From Aquimarina sediminis (GTDB lineage: Bacteria; Bacteroidota; Bacteroidia; Flavobacteriales; Flavobacteriaceae), in assembly GCF_002895435.1 (NCBI RefSeq), contig NZ_POYJ01000002.1, forward strand, positions 558,001 to 622,000: a stretch of 64,000 nucleotides of DNA, given 5' to 3'. Below are positions 52,855-61,348 of the stretch, piece after piece. Below the pieces are notes generated by a model, which saw only the letters and a program-made list of their open reading frames with translations, was not told the origin of the DNA and did not search any database. The stretch's first letter is position 1. Each line of letters opens with the position of its first letter. The position numbers and the translations under genes are program-made.

Positions 52855-53646
52855 ATGAATTGTAAACATATAAAAAATCAACTCATCGATTATATAGATG
52901 ATAATCTGGACAAAGAAACCAGTAAAAAAATCCAAACACATCTAGCTAGTTGTAAAAGCTGTAGTGAAGACTTGCAAGAACTACACAATGTTTTTGAAGC
53001 AATAGATGATACTCCAGTAGAACTCCCCAGTAAAAAACTGAGGATGAATTTTGAAAAGATGTTGGTACAAGAAAAAGAACTGGATGATGACTCAAAAGTG
53101 GTGTCATTACATCGAGAATCTAAGAATTCATGGAAAGTGGCAATGCAGATTGCTGCAACTATTGCACTTGTAGTTTGTGGGTATTTCTATGGAAAACTAG
53201 AAAAGACCGAATCTTTTTCTCAAGAAATAGCAGTATTAGAGAAAGAAAAATATCAAATGAAACAAACTATGACTATTTCTTTAATAGAAAATGAATCCGC
53301 TAGCAAACGTTTGCAAGCAGTAAACTATGCAGAAGAGTTTGAAAAACCAGGAAATGATATCCTAAACGCATTAATAAGTAAAATGCATTATGATGATCAT
53401 ATAAATGTGCGACTAGCTGCAGCAGAAGCACTAAGTAAATTTTCAGATTCAGAGATAGTACGTAAAGCTTTAATACATGCTTTGGATATGGAACAAGATT
53501 CAGGTATGCAAATTGAATTAATTCAAATATTAGTTTCTATTCAGGAAAAACGCGCAGTTCCTGCTATGGAAAAATTACTTCAAAACAAAGAAACCCTTGA
53601 TTACGTAAAAGATCAAGTAAAAATAGGGTTGCCTAGTTTAATTTAA
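52855..53646 (+). CDS. Anti-sigma factor with zinc finger and HEAT-like repeats
   Basis: A 263-residue membrane anti-sigma factor. The cytoplasmic N-terminus has the zf-HC2 motif HLASCKSC (His29-x3-Cys33-x2-Cys36). One membrane helix lies near residues 98-115 (VAMQIAATIALVVCGYFYG). After a coiled-coil region, the external C-terminus (about residues 160-263) reads as HEAT-like repeats: HINVRLAAAEALSKFSDSEI and MQIELIQILVSIQEKRAVP. A HEAT domain on an anti-sigma factor is unusual and could sense a partner in the periplasm. It is followed after 25 nt by the DUF4097 genes. Confidence 0.9.
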   Translation: MNCKHIKNQLIDYIDDNLDKETSKKIQTHLASCKSCSEDLQELHNVFEAIDDTPVELPSKKLRMNFEKMLVQEKELDDDSKVVSLHRESKNSWKVAMQIAATIALVVCGYFYGKLEKTESFSQEIAVLEKEKYQMKQTMTISLIENESASKRLQAVNYAEEFEKPGNDILNALISKMHYDDHINVRLAAAEALSKFSDSEIVRKALIHALDMEQDSGMQIELIQILVSIQEKRAVPAMEKLLQNKETLDYVKDQVKIGLPSLI

Positions 53647-53671
53647 AAGTTCAATCGAAAAACAAATAATT

Positions 53672-54430
53672 ATGAAAAAAATAGCAATAGCATTAATAGT
53701 ATTTATTGCATCAGGAAATCTAATTGCACAAGATTACACACATTCATTGCAAGGAATAAAAAAGGTAAAAATACATTCATCTCCAGGAGTAACTGTAAAA
53801 GCTTATGACAAAAATGAACTGCTCATTAAAGGAGAAGAGGGACTTGAAAAGCCTGATAAAGCAAAAGGCTTAAAAGCTGTGTATTCTGGTGGGACAGATA
53901 ATACCGGAATAGGAATACATATTGAGAAAGAAGGTAGTGTATTAGTTGTTAAAAATCTTAGAAATATGCATGGTCCTGGTATTCAGATTTACCTACCTAA
54001 GAACACGAATGTTTCTGTAGAAAATCATGGGATAAGCAGTTTGCAAATTAGTGGCTTTTCTTCTGAAATTGAAGCCAAAACCAATGTAGGAGGGATAGAA
54101 ATCAAAGATGTCACTGGTCCCATTGTTGCCAAAAGTGCTGCAGGAGGAATTACTGTAATATTTGACAAAGTAAACCAATCATCACCAATATCAATCGTTT
54201 CTTCTGCTGGAGATGTAGATGTAAGCTTGCCTTCTAGTACTCCAGCAAATCTAAACCTGAAAGCCGTTATGGGGGAGATCTATACAGATTTTGATTTAAA
54301 AATCCCTGCTGAAGATAATGATATGAAAATTGTGGGTGGTAGAAAATCAATAGAAACAAAAATTAATAATGGAGGAGTGGATATTACCCTACGATCTGCT
54401 GTAGGCAGTATTTACTTGAGAAAGAAATAA
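53672..54430 (+). CDS. DUF4097-type beta-helix protein, copy 1
   Basis: A 252-residue exported protein (signal peptide MKKIAIALIVFIASGNLIAQ). The body is a regular run of short beta strands with repeated motifs such as GITVIFDK, VSSAGDVDVSLPSSTPANLN and NGGVDITLRSAVGSIYLRKK, which I read as the parallel beta-helix/adhesin-like DUF4097 pattern. It ends in SIYLRKK, as the next protein ends in SIFLRKQ, so the two are paralogues. It is in the sigma/anti-sigma operon, so it is probably the output or the signal of that switch. Confidence 0.85.
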   Translation: MKKIAIALIVFIASGNLIAQDYTHSLQGIKKVKIHSSPGVTVKAYDKNELLIKGEEGLEKPDKAKGLKAVYSGGTDNTGIGIHIEKEGSVLVVKNLRNMHGPGIQIYLPKNTNVSVENHGISSLQISGFSSEIEAKTNVGGIEIKDVTGPIVAKSAAGGITVIFDKVNQSSPISIVSSAGDVDVSLPSSTPANLNLKAVMGEIYTDFDLKIPAEDNDMKIVGGRKSIETKINNGGVDITLRSAVGSIYLRKK

Positions 54431-54464
54431 AAGAGGTCATCAATCAATCAAAAAACAACATATC

Positions 54465-55178
54465 ATGAAAAATGTACTAAAACTTGTGCTTTTTTGCTTT
54501 ATTTCAATGCAAATAAACGCTCAGAAAGTAATTGAAAAAAAACTTAGGACTTCTGCAGATTTAGTTAAAGTAGAATTCAAATTTGCCGACAATATTGTAA
54601 TCAAAACTTGGGATAAAAAAGATATCTATCTAAAGGCAAGTGTCGATATTAATGATGGAGAATTTAATGAGTATTTTAGTTTAGAAATAAAAAACACATC
54701 ATCTGTATTAGATATATCATCTAGCTATGGAGAGTTATTCGACAAATGGAAAAAAGAACGAAAGGATAAGAGTGAAAAGAATTGGAGTCCTTGTAATAAT
54801 CTGGATATTAATGCTGAGTATACACTTTTTCTTCCAAAATCCTCTACCCTAAGAGTAAAGAGTATTTCAGGAAATGTCGAATCGCAAAGTTATCATGGAG
54901 AACTAGTAGTTGATATCATTAGTGGGAATATTGATATTAAAGACTATAATGGAGATATGAACCTAAAAACAATTAGTGGCGATATCGATATTAATGTTTC
55001 AAGATCTAGAATAAAAGCAGAAACAATGTCTGGTATGATTTACTCTGATAAAAACATGCAATTTGATCACAATAAAAACCGAATAGCAGGTAGTAAGGTA
55101 ACGGGTACATTTGGCGATATAAGAAGCGAATTGCACCTACAAACAATAAGTGGTAGTATATTTTTAAGAAAGCAGTAA
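54465..55178 (+). CDS. DUF4097-type beta-helix protein, copy 2
   Basis: A 237-residue exported protein (signal peptide MKNVLKLVLFCFISMQINAQ). It shares with copy 1 the short-strand pattern (IISGNIDIKDYNGDMNLKTI, SGDIDINVSRSRIKAETMSG) and the C-terminal SGSIFLRKQ. Its strands are more regular, with a repeating SG-x-I/V-x-S/D motif. It is the last gene of the operon, 34 nt after copy 1, and a very large palindrome follows its stop. The function is unknown. Confidence 0.85.
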   Translation: MKNVLKLVLFCFISMQINAQKVIEKKLRTSADLVKVEFKFADNIVIKTWDKKDIYLKASVDINDGEFNEYFSLEIKNTSSVLDISSSYGELFDKWKKERKDKSEKNWSPCNNLDINAEYTLFLPKSSTLRVKSISGNVESQSYHGELVVDIISGNIDIKDYNGDMNLKTISGDIDINVSRSRIKAETMSGMIYSDKNMQFDHNKNRIAGSKVTGTFGDIRSELHLQTISGSIFLRKQ

Positions 55179-55200
55179 AGTTAAATTTTACATTTTCTTT

Positions 55201-55259
55201 TGAATCAAACAGGCTAGCTATTTCCTCAATTTGAGGAAATAGCTAGCCTGTTTGATTCA
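55201..55259 (+). terminator. Near-loopless 59-bp palindrome after the sigma operon
   Basis: Perfect 29-bp arms (55201-55229 and 55231-55259, core AGGCTAGCTATTTCCTCAA) around one T at 55230. It is far longer and less looped than the other terminators here, and no T-run follows on the plus strand. It may end transcription by a different route, block a 3' exonuclease, or be a cruciform or protein site. Confidence 0.8.
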
Positions 55260-55378
55260 TGATAGTTAACGGTAGAAGTATACCGAAAATTACTTTTTTA
55301 TGAAGATTATTAAAGAAGAGATGAAAAATCTAGATCTATTCACTAGAACATAAATATTCATAAAACAAAATAAAACAC

Positions 55379-55386
55379 TATTTTTG
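55379..55386 (+). promoter_or_regulatory. Candidate promoter -7 element for lspA
   Basis: TATTTTTG fits TAnnTTTG, 37 nt before the lspA start. No -33 TTTG is seen at the usual distance. Confidence 0.5.
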
Positions 55387-55423
55387 TCCGTCACTTTTAG
55401 CACCCAAGCAAACTATTACGTAT

Positions 55424-56026
55424 ATGTCTTTAAAGAAATCAATTTTAGTTATAATTTTAGTGTTACTCATTGATCAAATCACCAAAATTTATATTAAAAC
55501 CCATTTTACTCTTCATGACAGTGTAGAAGTTTTTGATTGGTTTCGTATTATTTTTGTTGAAAATAAAGGTATGGCATGGGGATTTGAACTTCCTGGTAAT
55601 TACGGGAAATTGATTCTTACCTTGTTTAGGCTAGTAGCTATTACTGGAATTGGTTACTGGCTGTATGATTCTGTCCGTAAAAATAGCCCTATGGTACTTA
55701 CATTTTGTATTGCATTAATTTTTGCTGGTGCCTTTGGAAATATTCTGGACTCTATATTTTATGGTATTTTGTTTAGTGAAAGCACACCAGTGGAGATTGC
55801 CACTTTTTTACCAGAAGGCGGAGGTTATGAAGGTGTTTTTTATGGCAAAGTAGTAGATATGATTCAGTTTACATTCTATGATGACATTTTGCCAGAATGG
55901 ATTCCTTTTTGGGGAGGTGAACATTTTTCGTTTTTTGATCCGGTATTTAATGTAGCTGATTCAGCGATTAGTATCGGTGTATTTTTATTAGTTGTTTTTA
56001 ATAAAAGAGCATTCCCTAAAAAATAA
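55424..56026 (+). CDS. lspA: Lipoprotein signal peptidase
   Basis: A 200-residue four-helix aspartic peptidase that removes signal peptides from prolipoproteins. It has VLLIDQITKIYIKTHF, VENKGMAWGFELPG and the two catalytic aspartates, Asp109 in GNILDSIFYG and Asp179 in VFNVADSAISIGV. An insert of about 40 residues between them (LPEGGGYEGVFYGKVVDM) makes it longer than the E. coli form, as is normal in Bacteroidota. It serves the many lipoproteins in this window. Confidence 0.95.
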   Translation: MSLKKSILVIILVLLIDQITKIYIKTHFTLHDSVEVFDWFRIIFVENKGMAWGFELPGNYGKLILTLFRLVAITGIGYWLYDSVRKNSPMVLTFCIALIFAGAFGNILDSIFYGILFSESTPVEIATFLPEGGGYEGVFYGKVVDMIQFTFYDDILPEWIPFWGGEHFSFFDPVFNVADSAISIGVFLLVVFNKRAFPKK

Positions 56027-56034
56027 AGAATACC

Positions 56035-56457
56035 TCAAGCAGATAAAGAGTCTTTTTGTGCCAATACTCTTTCAAAATCTTTTAATGTGATTGGCTTGGT
56101 GAGGTAGTCTGTAACTATATCGATTGATTTGGCACGTTCTATATCTCTAGAGTCTATTGAAGAACTAACAACATAAAGAGTAATTTTTTCAAAGATTCCG
56201 TTTTTAATCTTTGAAAACTCCTCGAGAAATTTCCATCCATCCATTACCGGCATGTTTATATCTAAAAAGATTATTTGAGGGATATCTATAGTATTTTGTT
56301 TGGGTATTGAGTCAATAAAAAAATCTAAAGCTTCCTTACCATTGTTAAAAACTAAAATAGAATCAGATAGTTTTTTTAGTTCAATAATCTTGCTTAATAG
56401 GCTGATGTAGATATTATCATCATCAATAATACAGACGTTGTTTAAATTTCGGGACAT
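56035..56457 (-). CDS. Stand-alone response regulator receiver
   Basis: A 140-residue single-domain CheY-like protein. The acid pocket is VCIIDDDNIY, the phosphorylation site is Asp66 in IIFLDINMPVMDG, and the Ser and Lys are in YVVSSSIDS and DYLTKPITL. There is no output domain. Flavobacteria use such proteins as phosphorelay or motility components; the cognate kinase is not in the window. The start is placed at 56457 (MSRNLNNV), dropping 10 upstream codons. Confidence 0.92.
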   Translation of the reverse strand: MSRNLNNVCIIDDDNIYISLLSKIIELKKLSDSILVFNNGKEALDFFIDSIPKQNTIDIPQIIFLDINMPVMDGWKFLEEFSKIKNGIFEKITLYVVSSSIDSRDIERAKSIDIVTDYLTKPITLKDFERVLAQKDSLSA

Positions 56458-56526
56458 TTTTTGGGGGCATAAAAAATTCACATTCAATATAATACAAAGT
56501 ATCTACGAATCCAAAAAAAACGTTAA

Positions 56527-57099
56527 CTATTTGTTAAAATAGAATACTTCCAAGGGTGTTACGCATATGTCCAGAGGTATATCTTTGGCAGTGATATTTT
56601 TGATGTTTTCATTCTCGGCAGTAAAAAAAGAAAGACCAATTTTTAATGTACTAGGGCTGCACTTTTCTAAAAACCGATCATAAAACCCTTTTCCATAGCC
56701 TATTCTGTTGCCTTTTTGGTCAAAACCTAATAAAGGTATAAAAACAACTTCTATTTTTTCTTCTGGTATTGGTATTCCATCCACAGGTTCAGGGATTCCC
56801 CAAGAATTTACTTTTAATATCGTGGTGTCCAAAAGTAAAAAATGCTCTAGGGTACATTCTTTAAAATTACTTTTTGATACGATTACATTTTTATCTTTTC
56901 CAAAGAGAATATTTAAAATGAACTCAGTGTTGATTTCTTTCTGTTTGTCTATAGGTAAAAAAATATGATAGTATGATTTTTCCCAAATTGGTAATTGAAG
57001 CAATTGATTTGCAATTTCTATACTTAGATTTTCAATTTCTTCATTACTTAAATTAGATCTTAAGGTTTTGTACTTAGCTCGCAATTCTTTTTTATCCAT
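56527..57099 (-). CDS. 5-formyltetrahydrofolate cyclo-ligase
   Basis: A 190-residue ATP-dependent enzyme that converts 5-formyl-THF to 5,10-methenyl-THF in the folate pool. MDKKELRAKYKTLRSNLS begins the fold, and the ATP/folate motif FDQKGNRIGYGKGFYDRFL (residues about 130-150) is diagnostic. The start lies 8 nt within the end of the AstE-like gene upstream, so the genes are coupled. Confidence 0.95.
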   Translation of the reverse strand: MDKKELRAKYKTLRSNLSNEEIENLSIEIANQLLQLPIWEKSYYHIFLPIDKQKEINTEFILNILFGKDKNVIVSKSNFKECTLEHFLLLDTTILKVNSWGIPEPVDGIPIPEEKIEVVFIPLLGFDQKGNRIGYGKGFYDRFLEKCSPSTLKIGLSFFTAENENIKNITAKDIPLDICVTPLEVFYFNK

Positions 57100-58072
57100 T
57101 TACTAACTCTTTGGTTACACGAAAAATAGCATCTCCTTTGTATACTATAGGGGATTCGTTGACATTGATTACGTATCCTTCATTAGAAGCTTTGACTACA
57201 TGTCTCATCTTACCGTAAGGATCTGTGATCGTGGCTAAAATTTCATCTTTTTCTACATGTTTGCCAATAGGTATTTTAATATGCAATAAGCCACTATATT
57301 TGGCACGTACCCAAAAACTTTTTTTAATGATCAAGCTTTTAGAGTTGGATAAGGGAAGTTGAAAGGAATCATTTAGCATTTCTAGGTGGTGTAATATGCG
57401 CATGGTTCCTTGTACTCCTTTTATTGCAATATCCTTGCTGCTATTTTGTGATTTGCCTCCTTCAAACAATAATATATCTTTTCCTTTTTTAGCGCATGTA
57501 GCCCTATAAGATCCATCTAGATTTTTAGACAAAAGAGTAAATGGAGCATTAAAAATTTTAGCTAATGTAATAAGTCTTTCATTTTTTGGATCAACCCTAA
57601 TGTGCGGAGCATTAAATCTACTAGCTCCTCCTGTATGAAAATCCAAACAAAAATCTGCTACAGGTAAAATCTCATTAATAAATTGATACGCAAAACGACT
57701 TGCTAAGGATCCGTTTTTGGTACCAGGAAAAACTCTGTTAAGATCTCTTCCGTCAGGAAAAAAACGATTCATACTTAAAAAGCCAAATACATTAAGTACA
57801 GGAATGCAGATAATACTTCCTTTTGCTGGTTTGTTGATTTTTTTGGCAATGATTTGCCTTACAACTTCTACTCCATTAATTTCATCTCCATGAATACCGG
57901 CGGTAATAAGAATAATTGGTCCCGGTACTTTTGATCTTTCTATAATTACAGGTATTTCTACTTTGGTAGAAGTGTATAATTTTGCTATGTTAAAATTTAT
58001 AGTTGTACTAGTTCCTGGTAGTACTTCTTTACCCAGGATATTAAGTATATTTTTTTCAGTTACTTTGGTCAT
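57092..58072 (-). CDS. Succinylglutamate desuccinylase/aspartoacylase (AstE/AspA)-like hydrolase
   Basis: A 326-residue zinc hydrolase of the AstE/AspA family. The zinc and catalytic residues fit: His61 and Glu64 in TAGIHGDEINGVEV, His146 in CLDFHTGGAS; a conserved VGNLNAxxRGTR-like region is replaced by MNRFFPDGRDLNRVFPG. A C-terminal barrel-sandwich domain (about residues 245-326) is typical. Here it lies in an operon with rimK and the RimB-like gene, so it is likely to remove glutamate or a related acyl group from a peptide. The start at 58072 leaves a 4-nt gap to rimK. Confidence 0.9.
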   Translation of the reverse strand: MTKVTEKNILNILGKEVLPGTSTTINFNIAKLYTSTKVEIPVIIERSKVPGPIILITAGIHGDEINGVEVVRQIIAKKINKPAKGSIICIPVLNVFGFLSMNRFFPDGRDLNRVFPGTKNGSLASRFAYQFINEILPVADFCLDFHTGGASRFNAPHIRVDPKNERLITLAKIFNAPFTLLSKNLDGSYRATCAKKGKDILLFEGGKSQNSSKDIAIKGVQGTMRILHHLEMLNDSFQLPLSNSKSLIIKKSFWVRAKYSGLLHIKIPIGKHVEKDEILATITDPYGKMRHVVKASNEGYVINVNESPIVYKGDAIFRVTKELVNG

Positions 58073-58076
58073 TGTC

Positions 58077-58949
58077 TCACAAACTTCTTTCAATATAACG
58101 AATAATAGTTTTTGCAATATCTTTTCCTGTTGCGGTCTCTATCCCTTCTAACCCAGGAGAAGAGTTAACTTCTAGAATAAGAGGTCCTCTATCACTTTGC
58201 AACATATCTACACCAGCTACACCCATTTTTAGAGCTTTCGCTGCTTTTATGGCTGCCTGTTCTTCTTCCTGGTTTAAGGTGATAACAGATGCGGTACCGC
58301 CTCTGTGCAGGTTAGATCTGAATTCTCCTTCTTTTCCTTGTCTTTTCATTGCGCCCACTACCTGATCATCTACAACCAGAACTCTAATATCTGCTCCTTT
58401 GGCTTCTTTTATGAATTCTTGTACAATAACTCTGGCTTGTAGACCATTAAAAGCTTCTAATACAGATTCTGCAGCAGTTTTCGTTTCTGCAAGAACAACA
58501 CCCAAGCCTTGTGTCCCCTCTAGGAGTTTAATGATTAGCGGTGCTCCTCCAACATGAGATATAACTTCAGAAACATCTTTAGAGTAATTTGTAAACACCG
58601 TTTTAGGTAGTCCTAATCCGGCTTTAGATAATATTTGTAAGCTTCTTAATTTATCCCGGGATTGTAATAAAGCCTGTGATTTAAGAGTGGTAAATACATT
58701 CATTAATTCAAATTGCCGCACTACTGCTGTGCCATAAAAAGTTATAGAAGATCCAATTCTGGGGATTACGGCATCTACATGGTCTAATTTTTTACCTCGG
58801 TAATAAATCTCTGGTTTTTGTTTTTCAATTACAATATCACAGTTAAGAGGATCGATAACCTGTACATTATGTTTGCGTTTTACTGCTGCTTGAACCAATG
58901 CATTGGTAGAATACAAATTCGCACTACGCGACAATATTTTTATATTCAT
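58077..58949 (-). CDS. rimK: RimK-type ATP-grasp ligase
   Basis: A 290-residue ATP-grasp enzyme like RimK, which adds glutamates to the C-terminus of ribosomal protein S6. [22 protein letters not shown] begins the family fold. Motifs are [30 protein letters not shown] (ATP), [25 protein letters not shown] and [26 protein letters not shown] (metal-ATP). It shares its last or first base with the neighbouring gene (overlap of 1 nt at 58949), so translation is coupled. The S6 target is inferred; poly-glutamate on other substrates is possible. Confidence 0.93.
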   Translation of the reverse strand: MNIKILSRSANLYSTNALVQAAVKRKHNVQVIDPLNCDIVIEKQKPEIYYRGKKLDHVDAVIPRIGSSITFYGTAVVRQFELMNVFTTLKSQALLQSRDKLRSLQILSKAGLGLPKTVFTNYSKDVSEVISHVGGAPLIIKLLEGTQGLGVVLAETKTAAESVLEAFNGLQARVIVQEFIKEAKGADIRVLVVDDQVVGAMKRQGKEGEFRSNLHRGGTASVITLNQEEEQAAIKAAKALKMGVAGVDMLQSDRGPLILEVNSSPGLEGIETATGKDIAKTIIRYIERSL

Positions 58950-59377
58950 TATAAGGTTTGATTATAAGACTGATTTTCTAGTTGTGGATCTATTAAAAAT
59001 TTGCCACTTAAAAACTTCCGACCAATCAAAATCGGAAAACGCATATCATCACGAGGAGATAAAGTAAGTATTATCGGATAAGTTTCATTAAATACAGAAA
59101 TCTGCGTACGTATGGCATATCGCATTTCTATTTTTCCTGTATTACTTTTTACCGCAGTAATGTCGTAATTTTTAAATGTAAACCTTCTGCCGTTATGCTC
59201 AGAGTGCGTAGCATCTAGAAGTGTGCATTGTAATGTTTGGTCGACCTCTCTAATATCTGTGCAATGAATAAAAGAGGTATAGGCTCCTGTATCGATTTTA
59301 GCATCGATACTCTTTAATTCTAATAGAGGGAAATCCACCCTATCAGTTCTGCCAATTATTTTCTTTTCTTTTTCCAA
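58949..59377 (-). CDS. RimB-like small zinc-dependent retropepsin-type protease
   Basis: A 142-residue protein of the ATP-dependent zinc protease / RimB family (PF05618 type). The aspartic-protease-like motif is [10 protein letters not shown] (Asp29-Thr-Gly-Ala), with [18 protein letters not shown] at the end. I choose a TTG at 59377 ([16 protein letters not shown]) because it fits the family N-terminus; the frame also extends to another TTG at 59419. In Pseudomonas, rimB is linked to rimK and edits glutamate tails on S6. It heads the RimB-RimK-AstE-like-FTCL operon and is divergent from uvrC. Confidence 0.85.
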   Translation of the reverse strand: MEKEKKIIGRTDRVDFPLLELKSIDAKIDTGAYTSFIHCTDIREVDQTLQCTLLDATHSEHNGRRFTFKNYDITAVKSNTGKIEMRYAIRTQISVFNETYPIILTLSPRDDMRFPILIGRKFLSGKFLIDPQLENQSYNQTL

Positions 59378-59542
59378 AAGATATGATTGATATTGGACTA
59401 CTAATGTAATAAAAATCAAGAAGCATTGTATATCCTCCTCTCTTTTTAATAAAAAACGAGATTTTAATCCGTATTTAACAAAATTTAACCATCTAATAGT
59501 TGCTTTCTAATTGAGGTAAACCCTTAACTTTACGGTTAGAAT

Positions 59543-61348
59543 ATGCAAGAAGCTACTTTAGACATACAGATTAAAACATTACCTACGAGCCCTGGAGTTT
59601 ATCAGTATTATGATAAAGATGATAAATTACTATATATAGGAAAAGCAAAAAACTTAAAAAAAAGAGTTTCCTCATATTTCACAAAAAACCATGATAGTTA
59701 TAGGATAAGTGTTTTGGTGAAAAAAATCAAAACTGTACGGCATATTGTGGTTGAGACCGAAACAGATGCATTATTACTAGAGAACAATTTGATTAAAAAA
59801 AATCAACCCCGTTTTAATGTAATGCTGAAGGATGATAAAACATATCCTTGGATTTGTATTAAAAAAGAACGATTTTCTAGAATATTTCTTACCAGAAACC
59901 TTATTAAAGATGGCTCAGAATATTATGGTCCGTATACTTCTGTAAAAACGGTATACACCCTTTTGGATCTTATTAAAGGATTATACCAGTTGAGGACTTG
60001 TAATTATGATTTGTCTCAGGAAAAAATAAACAATGGTAAGTACAAAGTTTGCTTAGAGTATCATTTAGGAAACTGTAAAGGTCCTTGCGAAGGGTTTCAA
60101 GATGAAAAAGAATACAACGAGAACCTCGAAGCGATTCGTCAAATTGTAAAGGGTAATTTTAAAGAATCTCTTAACCGTTTTCGCGATCAAATGACAGTAC
60201 ATGCCGAGAAGATGGAGTTTGAAGAAGCACAGCAGATAAAGGAAAAAATACAAATCCTAGAGAAGTATCAAGTAAAATCAACAGTAGTTAACCCTAAAAT
60301 AAGTAATGTTGATGTGTTTTCAATTATATCTGATGAATCTTACGGTTATGTGAATTTTCTTCAAATATCCTATGGAGCAATTATTAGATCTCATACCACA
60401 GAGATTAAAAAGAAATTGGATGAATCTGACAAGGAGCTTTTGGAATTAGCGATTGTCGAGCTTCGACAACGTTTTGGGTCTAAATCAAAGGAGATTTTTG
60501 CCCCTTTCAAAGTAGAAGTAGGGGAAGGTCTAAAAATTACTATTCCGCAATTGGGGGACAAAAAAAAGATTGTGGATCTATCCTTAAGAAATGCCAAATA
60601 CTATAGACAAGAGCGTTTTAAGCAAATCAAAATTATGGACCCTGATCGACACATAAAAAGGTTGATGGCTCAGATGAAAAAGGATCTTAGGTTACCAGAA
60701 GAACCAAGACATATAGAATGTTTTGATAATTCAAATATACAGGGCACTAACCCTGTTGCAGCATGTGTTGTTTTTAGAAACGGAAAACCCAGTAAAAAAG
60801 AGTACAGGAAATTTAATATAAAGACAGTAGAAGGAGCTAATGATTTTGCTTCTATGGAAGAAGTGGTTTATAGAAGGTACAAACGACTTACAGAAGAAGG
60901 TCAGCCTTTGCCGCAACTGGTTATTGTAGATGGAGGTAAAGGGCAGTTGTCTTCAGGGCTAAAAGCTCTTGATACATTGGGTTTAAGAGGTAAAATAACA
61001 ATTATTGGGATTGCTAAGCGGTTAGAAGAGATTTACTACCCCGGTGATTCAATACCCTTATATTTGGATAAAAAGACAGAGTCTCTAAAGGTTATTCAAC
61101 ATTTGCGTAATGAAGCACATCGATTTGGAATTACATTTCATAGGCAAAAAAGAAGTAAGGCAGCTTTGGATACAGAATTAGATTTAATTCCGGGCATTGG
61201 AGAGAAAACAGTGGTAGAGCTATTAAAGCATTTTAGGTCAGTAAAAAGGATTAGTGAAGCCTCTAAACAGGAATTAATAGAGGTAGTTGGTAATTCTCGC
61301 GCAACCAAAGTACATAATTATTATCTTTCTAAAAAAGGAAAAACGTGA
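59543..61348 (+). CDS. uvrC: UvrABC excinuclease subunit C
   Basis: A 601-residue nucleotide-excision-repair endonuclease that makes both incisions. The GIY-YIG domain is at the N-terminus (SPGVYQYYDKDDKLLYIGKA). A UVR motif near residue 215 binds UvrB (EEAQQIKEKIQILEKY). The RNase H-like C-terminal half has ECFDNSNIQGTNPVAA and VDGGKGQLSSGL. Two helix-hairpin-helix motifs end it (IPGIGEKTVVELLKHF). A one-mismatch -7 element TAACTTTA lies at about 59526. The end overlaps the next start by 4 nt. Confidence 0.97.
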   Translation: MQEATLDIQIKTLPTSPGVYQYYDKDDKLLYIGKAKNLKKRVSSYFTKNHDSYRISVLVKKIKTVRHIVVETETDALLLENNLIKKNQPRFNVMLKDDKTYPWICIKKERFSRIFLTRNLIKDGSEYYGPYTSVKTVYTLLDLIKGLYQLRTCNYDLSQEKINNGKYKVCLEYHLGNCKGPCEGFQDEKEYNENLEAIRQIVKGNFKESLNRFRDQMTVHAEKMEFEEAQQIKEKIQILEKYQVKSTVVNPKISNVDVFSIISDESYGYVNFLQISYGAIIRSHTTEIKKKLDESDKELLELAIVELRQRFGSKSKEIFAPFKVEVGEGLKITIPQLGDKKKIVDLSLRNAKYYRQERFKQIKIMDPDRHIKRLMAQMKKDLRLPEEPRHIECFDNSNIQGTNPVAACVVFRNGKPSKKEYRKFNIKTVEGANDFASMEEVVYRRYKRLTEEGQPLPQLVIVDGGKGQLSSGLKALDTLGLRGKITIIGIAKRLEEIYYPGDSIPLYLDKKTESLKVIQHLRNEAHRFGITFHRQKRSKAALDTELDLIPGIGEKTVVELLKHFRSVKRISEASKQELIEVVGNSRATKVHNYYLSKKGKT

